DNA of 64,000 nucleotides, from positions 1-64,000 of the forward strand of contig NZ_JACHJC010000001.1 of NCBI RefSeq assembly GCF_014203425.1. Direction: 5' to 3'. The translations under genes were made by a program, and so were the position numbers. Source of the stretch: Micromonospora echinospora. Lineage in GTDB: Bacteria; Actinomycetota; Actinomycetes; Mycobacteriales; Micromonosporaceae. Position 1 is the stretch's first letter. Each line of letters begins with the position of its first letter. The notes below the pieces were generated by a model. It saw only the letters and a list, made by a program, of their open reading frames with translations. It was not told where the DNA came from and ran no database searches. Shown here piece after piece: positions 48,956 through 56,979 of this stretch.

Positions 48956-50209
48956 TCAGGTGACGGCGAGCAGCACCGGCTCGGCCATCAGGAAGTAGCC
49001 CTGGTCGTCGTCCTCCGGCGTGGCCTGCTCCCGCAGCCGTTCCACAGCGACGTAGCCGTCCACCGCGTACGCCCGGCCCGGCCGCCAGCCGAGCCCGTCC
49101 CGCCCGATGTCCAGCACGAGGCTGGACCGGGTCGCGCCGGTGAGCGGGTCCACGGTGACCAGTTCCCGCCGGTCGGTCAGCAGATGCACCCGCCCCGGCT
49201 CGGTCGCGAGCACCTGGGCCGGGTGGATGTCCGCCCGGCGCCACAGCTCCGCGCCGGTACGCGCCGAGCGCCCGACCACCACCGGGCCCGACGTGTCCAC
49301 CACCCGCTCGCCGTCCAGCACCGTGTCCACGGCGTCCAGGCCCGGCGCGGCGCTCGGCTCGCCCGGGTCGGTCACCAGCCAGCCCTTGCCGCCCGCACCG
49401 CCCGGCCCGGCGGTGCGCAACCCGCGACAGCCGGAGTGCCCGTGCGGGCAGCCGACCGGCGTGACCACGAGCTGTTCCGCCGCGTCCGGGGGACGCCAGC
49501 GGGTCCGCACCGTACCTGTCGCCGCGTCCCGCAGCTCGATCGTGGGCGGCCCCTCGCAGCTGTCCACCCCGACCAGCTCGCCGCTGGCGGTGGTGCCCAC
49601 GTCGGTCCGGCAGTCCCGCGCCACGTCGGCGCGCCAGAGCCGGCGGCCGTCGGCGAGGTCGTAACCGCCGACCGCGCCGGGACCGGCCGAGACCAGCACG
49701 GTCCGGCCGTCGGCGGCCCGCGCGACGTGCAGCCCGGCCGGGTCCCAGACCGTGCCGGCGTAGGTCCGCCTCGGCTTCGGCACCGGCCCCGGCTCCGGGC
49801 CGTCGGCCCGCCAGGCGACCCGTCCGGTACGCGCGTCCAGCGCCACCAGCGTCCCGTCGGACCAGCGGCTGACCACCGTGGTGTCCTGGGCGAGCACCCC
49901 GGTCAGCGTGGCCGGCCAGCGACGGTACGACCAGAACGGGGTGACCCGGTGCCGCCCGGTGGCCGGCTGGTCCGCGTACACCTGACGGGCGCCCGCGTAG
50001 ACGCGCAGCCGGCCGTCGACGACGAGCGGCGCCACCGGCAGCCGCCCGATCACCCCGGCGGTCGGCGCGGGCGCAGTCGGGTACGGCTCCCGGGCGACGG
50101 TCTCGACCTCGGCCGGCGCCAGCACCCGGACCACCACGGCGACCGACGCCGCGACGGCGAGTACCGCCACCAGCGCCACCACGGCCCGCCGCCTCGCGGC
50201 CTTCGCCAT
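48956..50209 (-). CDS. Membrane-anchored PQQ-like beta-propeller protein (417 aa)
   Basis: An N-terminal basic stretch and helix (about 9-29, VVALVAVLAVAASVAVVVRVL) anchor an extracytoplasmic propeller. Blade motifs include DARTGRVAWRAD, LADGRRLWRAD, DAATGTVRTRW, SARTGAELWRR and DPLTGATRSSL. Two Cys pairs (CRTD/CEGP and CPHGHSGC) may be oxidised. It resembles the protein at 42400-43827 in plan but not closely in sequence. The ATG has GGAGGTGACGG upstream. Function unknown. Confidence 0.8.
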   Translation of the reverse strand: MAKAARRRAVVALVAVLAVAASVAVVVRVLAPAEVETVAREPYPTAPAPTAGVIGRLPVAPLVVDGRLRVYAGARQVYADQPATGRHRVTPFWSYRRWPATLTGVLAQDTTVVSRWSDGTLVALDARTGRVAWRADGPEPGPVPKPRRTYAGTVWDPAGLHVARAADGRTVLVSAGPGAVGGYDLADGRRLWRADVARDCRTDVGTTASGELVGVDSCEGPPTIELRDAATGTVRTRWRPPDAAEQLVVTPVGCPHGHSGCRGLRTAGPGGAGGKGWLVTDPGEPSAAPGLDAVDTVLDGERVVDTSGPVVVGRSARTGAELWRRADIHPAQVLATEPGRVHLLTDRRELVTVDPLTGATRSSLVLDIGRDGLGWRPGRAYAVDGYVAVERLREQATPEDDDQGYFLMAEPVLLAVT

Positions 50210-50276
50210 CCGTCACCTCCGCCCCGGCACCCTACCGGCCGGGTCCGGGCCGGGCGCGGCGAGCGGCCAGGTCGGC

Positions 50277-50759
50277 TCAGGCGGCCTCGGAGGACCGGGC
50301 CGAGCCGGCGGCCAGCGCCAGGTCGGCCAGGTCGCGCCGGAGCGCGCCCTCGACCGCGCGGGCGGCCAGGCCGCCGAGAATCAGGGCCAGCACCCGCCCG
50401 TACGGTCGGGTCGGCGCCGCCTCGTGCTCGACTGTGACCTCGGTGCAGCCGCGGCGTCGCCGCTCGACGGTGCGCAGCGTCCAGGTGATGCGGTAGTCGG
50501 CGCCGGCGCCGCGCGAGCCGAGCACCAGGCGGCTCGGGGCGACCGCCTCGATCACCTCGAACTCCTCCGGTTCGGTGCCGCCGTCCGGCCGGACGCGGGT
50601 CTCCCGCCAGGCCGAGCCGGGCCCGAACCCGCCGGCGCCGAGGACCTCGACCGCGCCCACCGCCGAGAGCCAGTCGGCGCGGGCCGGGAGGTCGGTCAAC
50701 AGGCGCCACAGGTCGGCGTCCTGCGCTTCGATGAATGCGGATACCGTGACCGTCGACAT
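50277..50759 (-). CDS. SRPBCC/START-like (polyketide cyclase-type) protein
   Basis: A 160-aa protein of the SRPBCC superfamily, a hydrophobic-ligand-binding helix-grip fold. It begins VTVSAFIEAQDADLWRLLTD and WLSAVGAVEVLG, the usual first strand and helix. The centre holds GPGSAWRETRVRPDGG and FEVIEAVAPSRLVLG, and a C-terminal helix packs as ILGGLAARAVEGALRRDLADL. Ligand unknown. ATG 50759. Gene stands alone between the propeller and DUF397 genes. Confidence 0.83.
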   Translation of the reverse strand: MSTVTVSAFIEAQDADLWRLLTDLPARADWLSAVGAVEVLGAGGFGPGSAWRETRVRPDGGTEPEEFEVIEAVAPSRLVLGSRGAGADYRITWTLRTVERRRRGCTEVTVEHEAAPTRPYGRVLALILGGLAARAVEGALRRDLADLALAAGSARSSEAA

Positions 50760-50871
50760 GGCACCTCCCGTGTCGTACACGGTACGGGCCGTGACGGGAA
50801 ACGGGGAGCCTCGTTGTGACATTTCCACCGCCGGTGCCCCGATCGGGGCACCGGGGTGTGGCACGGACGGG

Positions 50872-51081
50872 TCAGCCGCGGAACGAGCCGCCCCGCAGCG
50901 CGGTGACGAACGCCGCCCAGCCCGGCGGGCTCACCGCGAGCGCCGGGCCGTCCGGGTCCTTGGAGTCGCGTACGCCCACCACGCCGTGCGCGGCGACCAC
51001 GTTCGTCGCCACCTCGACACAGAGACCCTGATCGTTCGAGCGGCTGCTGGTGCGCCAGACGGCGCCGGTCAACTCGGTCAT
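50872..51081 (-). CDS. DUF397 domain protein (orphan)
   Basis: A 69-aa protein wholly made of DUF397: WRTSSRSNDQGLCVEVA, then VGVRDSKDPDGPALAVSP and WAAFVTALRGG. These small actinobacterial proteins normally follow an XRE-type HTH gene and are thought to act with it in development (as BldB/WhiJ-like partners). No HTH gene lies on either side here, so it is an orphan. ATG 51081 with AGGA upstream. Confidence 0.88.
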   Translation of the reverse strand: MTELTGAVWRTSSRSNDQGLCVEVATNVVAAHGVVGVRDSKDPDGPALAVSPPGWAAFVTALRGGSFRG

Positions 51082-51202
51082 GCTCGTCCTTCCTGTTCGG
51101 CTACCCGGGTACGCCCCCCGACCCGGCACCATCGGCGGCTCCGGCTCGACCGGGAGCCGCCGTCCGGGGCGTACGTGATCCGGAGCGATAAACGCGGAAG
51201 GA

Positions 51203-51241
51203 AACGGCCCCGGTCGCACATCAGGTGCGACCGGGGCCGTT
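51203..51241 (-). terminator. Terminator after the fumarylacetoacetase gene
   Basis: aacggccccggtcgcac and gtgcgaccggggccgtt form a perfect 17-bp stem with a 5-nt loop, starting 14 bp beyond the fahA stop on the minus strand. Confidence 0.85.
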
Positions 51242-51255
51242 CGGGAAGGCCGAAC

Positions 51256-52455
51256 TCAGCAGGCCGGGAGGATCGTTCCGGTGACCTCGCCCAACGCGAC
51301 GGTGGTGCCGTCCGGGCCGGGCGCGGTGGCGGTGATCGTCACCGTGTCGCCGTCCTCCAGGAACGTCCGCTCGCTGCCGTCGGCGAACTTGACCGGCTCG
51401 GACCCGCCCCAGGTCAGCTCCAGGAACGACCCGACCTGGCCGCGTTCCGGTCCGGACACGGTGCCGGAGGCGTAGAGGTCGCCGGTCCGCAGCGACGCGC
51501 CGTTGACGGTGAGGTGGGCGAGCTGCTGGGCCGGGGTCCAGTACATGCCGGCGAACGGCGGCTCGGCGACCCGCTCGCCGTTCCACTCGACCGACAGCGT
51601 CAGGTTCAGTCCGAGGTGCGGGGTGTCGCGCAGGTATTCCTGCACCGGCGGGTCCTGGTCGGGCGCGGGTACGAACGCGTCGGCGAGCGCCTCCAGCGGT
51701 GTCACCCAGGCCGAGACGGACGTGGCGAACGACTTGCCGAGGAACGGCCCGAGCGGCTGGTACTCCCAGGCCTGGATGTCCCGGGCCGACCAGTCGTTGA
51801 CGAGCACCACGCCGAAGACGTGGTCGGCGAAGTCGGCCACCGGCACCCGCTCGCCGTGCCGGCTCGGCACGCCCACCACGAAGCCCACCTCGGCCTCGAT
51901 GTCCAGCCGTACCGATGCGCCAGTGGTCGGGCCCTGCGCGCTGGCGCGCTGCCCGGTGGGGCGCACCACGGGGGTGCCGGAGACGACCACCGTGCCGGCC
52001 CGGCCGTGGTAGCCGATCGGCACGTGCTTCCAGTTCGGCAGCAGCGGCGGCTGGCCGGGCCGGAAGATCTGCCCGACGTTCGAGGCGTGGTGCTCCGAGG
52101 AGTAGAAGTCGACGTAGTCGGCCACCTCGAACGGCAGCAGCATCTCGACCTCGCGCAGCGGCACCAGCAGCGGCTCGACAGCCGCCCGGTGCTCCGGTCC
52201 GGTGAGCAGCTCGACGAGCCGCTGCCGGACCGCCGTCCACTGCGGGCGGCCGAGCGCCAGGAAGGCGTTGAGCGTGGGGCGGCCCAGCGCGCCGCCGGCC
52301 AGCACCAGACCGGCCGCCTCCGCGCCGGCCAGGTCCAACGCGAAGTCACCGATGCGGACGCCGATACGCGGCTCGCCCTCGCCGTGCCGGAACACGCCGT
52401 ACGGCAGGTTCGTCACCCCGTACGGCGACCCCGCCACACCAGGTACCCAGCTCAT
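51256..52455 (-). CDS. fahA: Fumarylacetoacetase
   Basis: A 399-aa hydrolase releasing fumarate and acetoacetate, the last step of tyrosine/homogentisate breakdown. The catalytic region has VADYVDFYSSEHHASNVG (metal Asp and catalytic His), IEAEVGFVVG (two metal Glu) and VNDWSARDIQAWEYQPLGPF. The N-terminal SH3-like domain is present (LPYGVFRHGEGEPRIGVRIG). ATG 52455 (MSWVPGVAG) is the family-like start. In frame before it lies one 57-bp repeat whose own ATG (52512) overlaps the upstream gene's stop, so a 19-residue longer protein beginning MSERTERSEGRE is possible. Confidence 0.95.
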   Translation of the reverse strand: MSWVPGVAGSPYGVTNLPYGVFRHGEGEPRIGVRIGDFALDLAGAEAAGLVLAGGALGRPTLNAFLALGRPQWTAVRQRLVELLTGPEHRAAVEPLLVPLREVEMLLPFEVADYVDFYSSEHHASNVGQIFRPGQPPLLPNWKHVPIGYHGRAGTVVVSGTPVVRPTGQRASAQGPTTGASVRLDIEAEVGFVVGVPSRHGERVPVADFADHVFGVVLVNDWSARDIQAWEYQPLGPFLGKSFATSVSAWVTPLEALADAFVPAPDQDPPVQEYLRDTPHLGLNLTLSVEWNGERVAEPPFAGMYWTPAQQLAHLTVNGASLRTGDLYASGTVSGPERGQVGSFLELTWGGSEPVKFADGSERTFLEDGDTVTITATAPGPDGTTVALGEVTGTILPAC

Positions 52456-52512
52456 GCCGTGCCGACTGGGCATGCCCTCACGGCCCTCGCTTCGCTCGGT
52501 GCGTTCGCTCAT
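52456..52512 (-). repeat. Single 57-bp repeat copy bridging two genes
   Basis: A diverged copy of the 57-bp unit at 3448 starts atgagcgaacgcaccgagcg on the minus strand. Its ATG overlaps the stop of the 52509-53375 gene (ATGA). It runs in frame into the fahA start, adding 19 codons. A third case of repeat DNA placed exactly at a coupled junction. Confidence 0.93.
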
Positions 52513-53375
52513 GCCTCAAAGCCTCCGTTCACCAGCCCCAGCCGGATCAGATCGGTAAGTGGTTCGGAGATGCTGCACGAGCCGTAGCCGACCCACAGTG
52601 GGCGTTCGACATCACGGTGTGCCCGGGCCGGCTCGACCACGCGTACCGGGTCGGTGGCGGCAAGCAGCTCGGCCACGCCGTCCACCTCCGCACCCCCGAC
52701 CGCGGCGAGCGTGGCGCCCAGCACGTTGACGAAACCGTGGTGGTTGAAGCCGGTCTCCGGGTCGCGGTGCCGGATCGCGTGGTGCAGCCCGGCGGTGAGC
52801 TTGAACGGCAGTTTCCGGTCCCGGCAGGCGCAGATCACCGCGGCCAGCTCGACCGGGGTGGGGAACAGCTCGGCGGCGAGCCCGCCGGTACGGAACTTGG
52901 CCGCCACCGGCAGCCCGCCGGCGCGCGCCTCGGCGAGCGTGTCGAGCGCGCCCATCAGCCCGAAGGTCAGCGGGATCTCCGCGTACACGGCGGTGCCGCC
53001 GAGCCGGTCGGCGAGCGCGACCAGCTCGGAGAGCCCGGGTTGCGGGTCCTCGCCGCGCTTGGCGACCGGCGCCTCGATCTGCCGGGCGGTCACCCCGTCG
53101 GGCGCGAGCGCCGCCAGGGCCTGGGGAAGCTGGTCCAGGCCGGTGTCGCCGATCAGGCCGATGACCAGGCCCTCGGCCGGGTCCACCAGGCCGCTCAGCG
53201 ACCCGCGCTGGATCTCCGAGGCGGGCAGCAGCAGCGGGCCGACCATCTCGGCGTACCAGGCGGTGCGGTGGGTGCGGTGCGCGGTCACCGCGTCGGGCAG
53301 CGGGGCGTTGCCGGGCGGGAAGACCGCGGCGTCGTCCACCAGGCCGGAGAGGAGGCGGGGCACCTGCGTTGACAC
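52509..53375 (-). CDS. Conserved protein of unknown function in the homogentisate cluster (288 aa)
   Basis: I do not recognise a characterised family. The protein is cytoplasmic, with an alternating beta/alpha pattern suggesting a TIM barrel. Striking conserved-looking segments are VDDAAVFPPGNAPLPDAV (12-29), AEIPLTFG (about 131), GGLPVAAKFRTGGLAAELFP (about 152-171), LPFKLTAGLHHAIRHRD (about 189-205) and GFNHHGFVNVLGA (about 208-220). The Lys/Arg/His/His set could form an active site. It lies between fahA (coupled through the repeat) and divergent hmgA. The pathway lacks a recognisable maleylacetoacetate isomerase, so it is a candidate for that step; unproven. Confidence 0.75.
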   Translation of the reverse strand: MSTQVPRLLSGLVDDAAVFPPGNAPLPDAVTAHRTHRTAWYAEMVGPLLLPASEIQRGSLSGLVDPAEGLVIGLIGDTGLDQLPQALAALAPDGVTARQIEAPVAKRGEDPQPGLSELVALADRLGGTAVYAEIPLTFGLMGALDTLAEARAGGLPVAAKFRTGGLAAELFPTPVELAAVICACRDRKLPFKLTAGLHHAIRHRDPETGFNHHGFVNVLGATLAAVGGAEVDGVAELLAATDPVRVVEPARAHRDVERPLWVGYGSCSISEPLTDLIRLGLVNGGFEA

Positions 53376-53415
53376 GAGACAAGAATGTACGGGACGCTAC
53401 GAGGAACGGACAACA

Positions 53416-53434
53416 GCGTCCGATTATCGGACGC
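53416..53434. promoter_or_regulatory. Perfect palindrome in the hmgA divergent promoter
   Basis: GCGTCCGATTATCGGACGC is a perfect 9-1-9 inverted repeat midway between the starts at 53375 and 53470. It is very likely an operator controlling hmgA and the fahA operon together. A possible third half-site (gggacgct) lies about 22 bp to the left. The regulator is not adjacent. Confidence 0.7.
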
Positions 53435-53469
53435 CACCGGCCGGAGAACGGGACATATCGGGAGGCGAG

Positions 53470-54636
53470 ATGCCGTACTACCGCAGCGTCGGCGACGTGC
53501 CGCGCAAGCGCCACACCCAGTTCCGCCAGCCCGACGGCACGCTCTACGCGGAAGAGCTGGTCGGCCAGGAGGGCTTCTCCTCCGACTCGTCGCTGCTCTA
53601 CCACCGGCACGCGCCGACCGCGATCCTCGCCGCCGAGGAGTACGCCCCGCCCACCGTCACCCGGATGCCGAACCTGCCGCTCAAGCCGCGCCACCTGCGC
53701 ACACACAAGCTCGACGGCGCCGGCGCGGACCCGGTGCTCGGCCGGCAGTACCTGCTCGCCAACGACGACGTACGGATCGCGTACGTGCTCGCCGACCGCC
53801 CGTCCCCGCTGTTCCGCGACGCCACCGGCGACCACTGCCTCTACCTGGAAGCCGGATCGCTGCGCGTCGAGTCGCCGTTCGGCGTGCTCGACGCGGTCGC
53901 CGGCGACTACGTCGTCATCCCCACCTCGACCATCCACCGCCTGGTGCCCACCGGCGACGAGCCGACCCGGCTGCTCGCCGTCGAGGCCGCCGGCCACATC
54001 GGGCCACCCAAGCGCTACCTCTCCGTACGCGGGCAGTTCCTGGAGCACGCGCCCTACTGCGAGCGCGACGTCCGGGGACCGGACACCCCGCTGCTGGTCG
54101 ACGGCGAAGAGGTGGAGGTGCTGGTCAAGCACCGGCGCGGCTGGACGAAGTACGTCTACGCCAACCACCCGTTCGACGTGGTCGGCTGGGACGGGCACAT
54201 GTATCCGTGGGCGTTCTCCATCCACGACTTCGAGCCGATCACCGGGCGGATCCACCAGCCGCCACCGGTGCACCAGACGTTCCAGGGCCCGAACTTCGTG
54301 ATCTGCTCGTTCGTGCCGCGCAAGGTGGACTACCACCCGGCCGCCATCCCGGTGCCGTACAACCACCACAACGTCGACTCCGACGAAATGCTGTTCTACA
54401 CCGGCGGCAACTACGAGGCCCGGCGCGGCTCCGGCATCGAGCAGGGCTCGATCTCGCTGCACCCGTCCGGCTTCACCCACGGCCCCCAGCCGGGCGCGGC
54501 CGAACGGTCGATCGGGGCGGAGTTCTTCGACGAGCTGGCGGTCATGGTGGACACGTTCCGCCCGCTGGACCTGTGCGACGCGGCCGCCGCCTGCGAGGAC
54601 GACGGCTACGCCTGGACCTGGGCGCGCAAGCCCTGA
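53470..54636 (+). CDS. hmgA: Homogentisate 1,2-dioxygenase
   Basis: A 388-aa cupin-fold Fe(II) dioxygenase that opens the homogentisate ring to maleylacetoacetate. The probable iron ligands are H299 or H300 (YNHHNVDSDEM), E306 and H337 (HPSGFTHGPQ). N-terminal half contains YLLANDDVRIAYVLADR and YVVIPTSTIHRLVP. It is shorter than the eukaryotic enzyme (about 440 aa), as is usual in actinobacteria. ATG 53470 has GGAGGCG 4 nt upstream. Divergent from the unknown gene and fahA around the 53416 palindrome. A terminator follows. Confidence 0.95.
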   Translation: MPYYRSVGDVPRKRHTQFRQPDGTLYAEELVGQEGFSSDSSLLYHRHAPTAILAAEEYAPPTVTRMPNLPLKPRHLRTHKLDGAGADPVLGRQYLLANDDVRIAYVLADRPSPLFRDATGDHCLYLEAGSLRVESPFGVLDAVAGDYVVIPTSTIHRLVPTGDEPTRLLAVEAAGHIGPPKRYLSVRGQFLEHAPYCERDVRGPDTPLLVDGEEVEVLVKHRRGWTKYVYANHPFDVVGWDGHMYPWAFSIHDFEPITGRIHQPPPVHQTFQGPNFVICSFVPRKVDYHPAAIPVPYNHHNVDSDEMLFYTGGNYEARRGSGIEQGSISLHPSGFTHGPQPGAAERSIGAEFFDELAVMVDTFRPLDLCDAAAACEDDGYAWTWARKP

Positions 54637-54645
54637 CGTACGCGA

Positions 54646-54678
54646 AAAGGGCCGCGCCCGGCACGGACGCGGCCCTTT
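54646..54678. terminator. Terminator between hmgA and the alcohol dehydrogenase gene
   Basis: aaagggccgcg pairs with cgcggcccttt around an 11-nt loop. It lies between convergent genes and ends in CTTT on one side and AAAG on the other, so it may serve both. Confidence 0.75.
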
Positions 54679-54690
54679 CGCACGCGGTCG

Positions 54691-55731
54691 TCAGAACGTG
54701 GACGCGTCGATGACGAAGCGGTAGCGCACGTCGGAGGCGAGCACCCGCTCGTACGCCTCGTTGATCTTCTCGGCTCCAATCACCTCGATCTCGGCGCCCA
54801 GCCCGTGCTCGGCGCAGAAGTCGAGCATCTCCTGGGTCTCCGCGATGCCGCCGATGTTCGACCCGGCGAACGAACGGCGGGCCGGGATCAGCGAGAACGC
54901 GTGCACCGACAGCGAATCCTCGGGCGCGCCCACGTTGACGAGCGTCCCGTCCACAGCCAGCAGCCGCAGGTACGCGTCCATGTCGAGGGTCGCGCTGACC
55001 GTGTTGATGATCAGGTCGAACGAGCCGGCCAGCTCACGGAACGTCTCCTCGTCGGAGGTGGCGTAGTAGTGGTCGGCGCCGAGCCGCAGCCCGTCCTCCC
55101 GCTTCTTCAGCGACTGGGACAGCACAGTCACCTCGGCGCCCATGGCGTGGGCCAGCTTCACGGCCATGTGGCCGAGGCCGCCCATGCCGATCACCGCAAC
55201 CCGGCTGCCCGGCCCGGCGTTCCAGTGCCGCAGCGGCGAGTACGTGGTGATGCCGGCGCAGAGCAACGGCGCGGCGGCGTCCAGCTCGATGCCGTCCGGG
55301 ATGCGCAGCACGAAGTCCTCGGTGACCACGATGGCCTGCGAGTAGCCGCCCTGGGTCGGCTCACCGTCCCGGCCCACCCCGCCGTACGTGCCGGTGCTGC
55401 CCTTCAGGCAGTACTGCTCCAGCCCCTTACGGCAGTTGTCGCACTCCCGGCAGGAGTCGACCAGGCAGCCGACCCCCACCCGGTCGCCGACGGCGAACTT
55501 CGTCACCGCGGAGCCGACCTCCCGCACCACGCCGGCGATCTCGTGGCCGACCACGATCGGGTAGCGGGTCGGGCCCCACTCGCTGCGCGCGGTGTGGATG
55601 TCGGAGTGGCAGATGCCGGAGAACTTGATGTCGATGAGAACGTCGTCCGGGCCGAGGTCCCGCCGCTCGATGGTGGTCGGGGCGAGCGGTTCGGTCGCGG
55701 ACGTCGCCGCGTAGGCATTGACGGTGAGCAC
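54691..55731 (-). CDS. Zinc-dependent alcohol dehydrogenase (YahK/cinnamyl-alcohol type)
   Basis: A 346-aa medium-chain dehydrogenase. Catalytic zinc ligands lie in GICHSDIHT (Cys) and [10 protein letters not shown] (His, Glu); the structural zinc site is [20 protein letters not shown]. The Rossmann motif is [21 protein letters not shown]. The MEEF of the segment after the structural zinc, [18 protein letters not shown], matches NADP-dependent YahK/ADH3-type enzymes reducing aldehydes. GTG 55731 ([11 protein letters not shown]) agrees with homologues; ATG 55743 is possible. Isolated gene. Confidence 0.93.
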   Translation of the reverse strand: MLTVNAYAATSATEPLAPTTIERRDLGPDDVLIDIKFSGICHSDIHTARSEWGPTRYPIVVGHEIAGVVREVGSAVTKFAVGDRVGVGCLVDSCRECDNCRKGLEQYCLKGSTGTYGGVGRDGEPTQGGYSQAIVVTEDFVLRIPDGIELDAAAPLLCAGITTYSPLRHWNAGPGSRVAVIGMGGLGHMAVKLAHAMGAEVTVLSQSLKKREDGLRLGADHYYATSDEETFRELAGSFDLIINTVSATLDMDAYLRLLAVDGTLVNVGAPEDSLSVHAFSLIPARRSFAGSNIGGIAETQEMLDFCAEHGLGAEIEVIGAEKINEAYERVLASDVRYRFVIDASTF

Positions 55732-55777
55732 GGGTCCCCGCATTCCTTGAGCCGGTGTTTCCGGTCCTCCTACCCTC

Positions 55778-56929
55778 TCACCGGCGGGTGAACGCGGTGA
55801 ACCCCGCCACCACCGAGGCGGTGATCGCCCCGGCCAGCGACCACGGGCCGCCGACCAGCGCGTACACGAGCAGCAGCACCACCGCGACGGCGGCCCCGTA
55901 GACCGGCACGGCCAGGCCGCGCGACATCGCCTCCCGCAGGCCGGGCTGCCACGTCGCCGGGCGCCGCAGCAGCACCGCCACCCCGGCCACCGCCAGCACC
56001 GCGAACAGCCGCGACGCGCCCGGCGAGGCCGGGGCCAGGGCGGCGACCAGCACGCTCGCGAACAGGGACAACCCGGCCACCGACAGCAGGAGGCGCCGGA
56101 CACCGGCGTCCACGGTCCGGACCGGGTCAGGCCGGGCCACCGGCAGGTCCGCCAGCGCGGTCAGGTGCTCCAGCGTCTCGGCATAGCGGCGCCGCTCCAG
56201 CCGGGCCACGCCCACGTCCTGCCCCGCCTCGCCCAGTTCCGGGTCCAGCCGCAGCGCCTCCCGGTAGGCCCGCTCAGCCAGGTCGAACAGTTGCAGCCGC
56301 ACCGCGACCAGGCCCAGCACCAGGTGCGCCTCCGGCTCCTCCGGGGCCAGCTCGACGCCCCGCCACGCCGCGTCCAGCGCCGCCTGCCCGTTGCGCGACG
56401 CGGAGAGGATGGCGGCGGCGCTGCGCTGCGCGTACGCGTCGCCCGGACCGCGCGCCAGGATCTCGTCGGCGGTGGCCGCGGCGAGCTTCCACCGCTCCAG
56501 GTCGAGCAGCGCGAGCCCGCGTGCCACGAGCGCCGGCAGGACGACCTCGGCTGTGCCGGCGGCAGACGCATCGGTGGCGGGCGTCTCCGCGCTCGTCGGC
56601 GCGGTGCCGTCGGTTGCGCTCGTCGGCGCGGTGCCGTCGGTTGCGGGCGTCTCCGCGCTCGTCGGCGCGCTGTCGGTGGCGGGCGTCTCGACGGCGGGCG
56701 GGGCGGCCGCCGTCGCCGTCTCGGCGACGGCCAGCGCTTCCGCGGGACGGTCGGCGGCCAGGTGCATCCGGGCCAGCATGGTCAACGCGGGCAGGTGCCC
56801 GGGTTCGTCCGCGAGCAGCGCGGTGAGTTCGCCGATGCCCTCGTCGTAGCGACCCAGCTCGGCGAGGAGGTGGGCGCGTTGCAGGTAGCCGTCGGCGGCG
56901 GACTGGTCGGGAACGGCGTCACTCGGCAT
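55778..56929 (-). CDS. TPR membrane protein with low-complexity linker (383 aa)
   Basis: Tetratricopeptide-type helices at about 14-75 ([21 protein letters not shown]) and 125-265 ([39 protein letters not shown]) are separated by a Thr/Ala/Pro linker (about 76-122) made of [13 protein letters not shown] units. Four hydrophobic helices follow (about 280-300, 305-322, 338-356, 358-375). TPRs would lie on the cytoplasmic side and mediate protein contacts. Function unknown. ATG 56929; the much longer upstream open frame belongs to the neighbouring gene's shadow. Confidence 0.8.
   Translation of the reverse strand: MPSDAVPDQSAADGYLQRAHLLAELGRYDEGIGELTALLADEPGHLPALTMLARMHLAADRPAEALAVAETATAAAPPAVETPATDSAPTSAETPATDGTAPTSATDGTAPTSAETPATDASAAGTAEVVLPALVARGLALLDLERWKLAAATADEILARGPGDAYAQRSAAAILSASRNGQAALDAAWRGVELAPEEPEAHLVLGLVAVRLQLFDLAERAYREALRLDPELGEAGQDVGVARLERRRYAETLEHLTALADLPVARPDPVRTVDAGVRRLLLSVAGLSLFASVLVAALAPASPGASRLFAVLAVAGVAVLLRRPATWQPGLREAMSRGLAVPVYGAAVAVVLLLVYALVGGPWSLAGAITASVVAGFTAFTRR
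56560..56700 (-). repeat. Coding minisatellite in the TPR protein gene
   Basis: Interleaved copies of gcgggcgtctccgcgctcgt and cggcgcggtgccgtcggttg (plus-strand reading) encode the [13 protein letters not shown] linker repeats. Copies are near-identical, indicating recent expansion. Confidence 0.8.
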
Positions 56930-56979
56930 CCCGGCGAGCGTATCCGCCCCGGCCCACCGGCTGCCGACAGCTCCCGTCG

